A DNA stretch of 64,000 nt, taken from the NCBI GenBank assembly GCA_934149515.1, contig CAKPFD010000002.1, positions 104,488 through 168,487 of the forward strand, in the 5' to 3' direction. Both the position numbers and the translations under genes were made by a program. The notes below the pieces were generated by a model. It had not been told where the DNA came from. It made no database searches and saw only the letters and a program-made list of their open reading frames with translations. The first letter of the stretch is position 1. Each line of letters starts with the position of its first letter. Below, in pieces: positions 63,390-64,000 of this stretch. This DNA is from an uncultured Bacilli bacterium. GTDB lineage: Bacteria; Bacillota_I; Bacilli_A; RF39; UBA660.

Positions 63390-64000
63390 ATGAAACAAAT
63401 TGATAAGTATACTAATAGTATTTTTGAAAGTATAAAACACACAGATGAATATGACAACGAATTCTGGTATGCACGTGAATTACAAAAAGTATTAGAATAT
63501 AAAGACTAGAGAAACTTCTTAAAGGTTTTAAGCAAAGCAAAAGATGCATGTAAAAATTCGGAATTTAATGTTAATGAACAACTTGTTGACCTCAACAAGT
63601 TGTCAAAGCGAAATAACAATGCTCAAATAAATATACAGGACTTTAAATTATCAAGATATATATGTTATTTGATAGTACAAAATGCTGATCCAAATAAAGA
63701 AGTTATTGCTTTAGGACAAACATATTTTGCAATTCAAACCAGGAAACAAGAAATAACTGAACAAGAATATGATTCATTATCTGATGATGAAAAAAGATTT
63801 TATCAAAGAAAATTAACAAAACAAGGTAACTATACTCTTCAAAAAGTTGCAGCTTCTGCCGGTGTTAAAAATATGGCTGAGTTTCATAATGCGGGATATA
63901 AAGGATTATATAATGGAGAAACAGCTGATGATATTTTTAAAAGAAAAAAATTAAGATATAGAGAAGATATTTTAGATAATATGAATGAAGATGAATTAGT
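63390..64000 (+). pseudogene. dinD: DinD-like DNA-damage protein interrupted by an amber codon (3' end outside window)
   Basis: GGAGGTAAAG and ATG 63390 are intact. After 39 codons (MKQIDKYTNSIFESIKHTDE ... LEYKD) TAG 63507-63509 stands where DinD proteins have Trp (W-RNF). The frame continues open to the window end: RNFLKVLSKAKDACKNSEF, LSRYICYLIVQNADPNKEVIALGQTYFAIQTRKQE and AEFHNAGYKGLYNG, all classic DinD motifs. E. coli DinD is an SOS protein that inhibits RecA. A single TGG-to-TAG change is enough to explain the break; recoding or a sequence error are alternatives. Confidence 0.85.
63578..63603. repeat. perfect 12-bp inverted repeat inside dinD
   Basis: ACAACTTGTTGA (63578-63589) and TCAACAAGTTGT (63592-63603) with a 2-bp spacer. 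It encodes the EQLVDLNKL stretch and sits inside a coding frame. Confidence 0.9.

Noticed and set aside
1..64000. UGA read as Trp (mollicute code 4)
   Set aside because: Many genes end in TGA with overlapping downstream starts (19900, 46840, 57317), and Trp is encoded by TGG.

Overview
The window is AT-rich, low-GC bacterial DNA using the standard bacterial code: TGA is a real stop, for example in the ATGA overlaps at 19900 and 57317, so this is not a UGA-Trp mollicute. Sporulation-type genes (SpoVB-like flippase, SpoIIIAH-like, GerE, GerM, YlbD) and Bacillus-like gene order (ylbD-ylbE ... ylbF-rsmD; ireB-ruvX-yrzB-mltG-trmR) point to a spore-forming Bacillota, probably a Bacilli/Erysipelotrichia-like host-associated anaerobe. 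The exact lineage is inference.

Layout. 1-8957 is an accessory island. It holds a tightly overlapping operon (Gfo/Idh-like fragment, two different HprK-like P-loop kinases, a reduced MDR-type dehydrogenase, a HAD phosphatase, an APH-fold kinase), a HelD-type helicase, two tandem genes that each encode two XRE helix-turn-helix domains, and two small membrane proteins, one frameshifted. The island ends abruptly at 8959 against the last 14 codons of a surface-protein gene whose relatives lie at 16440 and 25475, so it appears to have entered or replaced such a gene. 9087-50120 is mostly core chromosome: frr, tspO, parE-parC, ylbDE, ylbF-rsmD, a two-component system with a SpoVB-like flippase, ireB-ruvX-yrzB-mltG-trmR, EF-P-modification-type genes (ymfI-ynbB and the M16 pair ymfF-ymfH), gerE, gerM, rmuC, deoD, rplS, lepB, a zinc/cadmium-type ArsR-ZntA operon, a ProX-like deacylase and an ITPase. 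From 50187 come alr, a decayed redox-gene patch (51438-53059), mgtA-mntP, a BceRSAB-type antimicrobial-peptide sensing/export module with a duplicated upstream box, an acyltransferase, a SWIM protein and a dinD-like gene broken by an amber codon.

The most interesting surface biology is a family of SipW/TasA-type exported proteins (16440, 25475, 36404 and the relic at 8959). The two large ones carry duplicated modules whose C-terminal loop is hypervariable between constant flanks. A decayed asparagine-codon-rich segment at 18400-18520 aligns with this loop without gaps and looks like a relic of a diversity-generating-retroelement template or variable repeat. No reverse transcriptase is in the window.

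No tRNA, rRNA, CRISPR array, IS element or replication origin was seen. All function names come from reading motifs; no database search was run.
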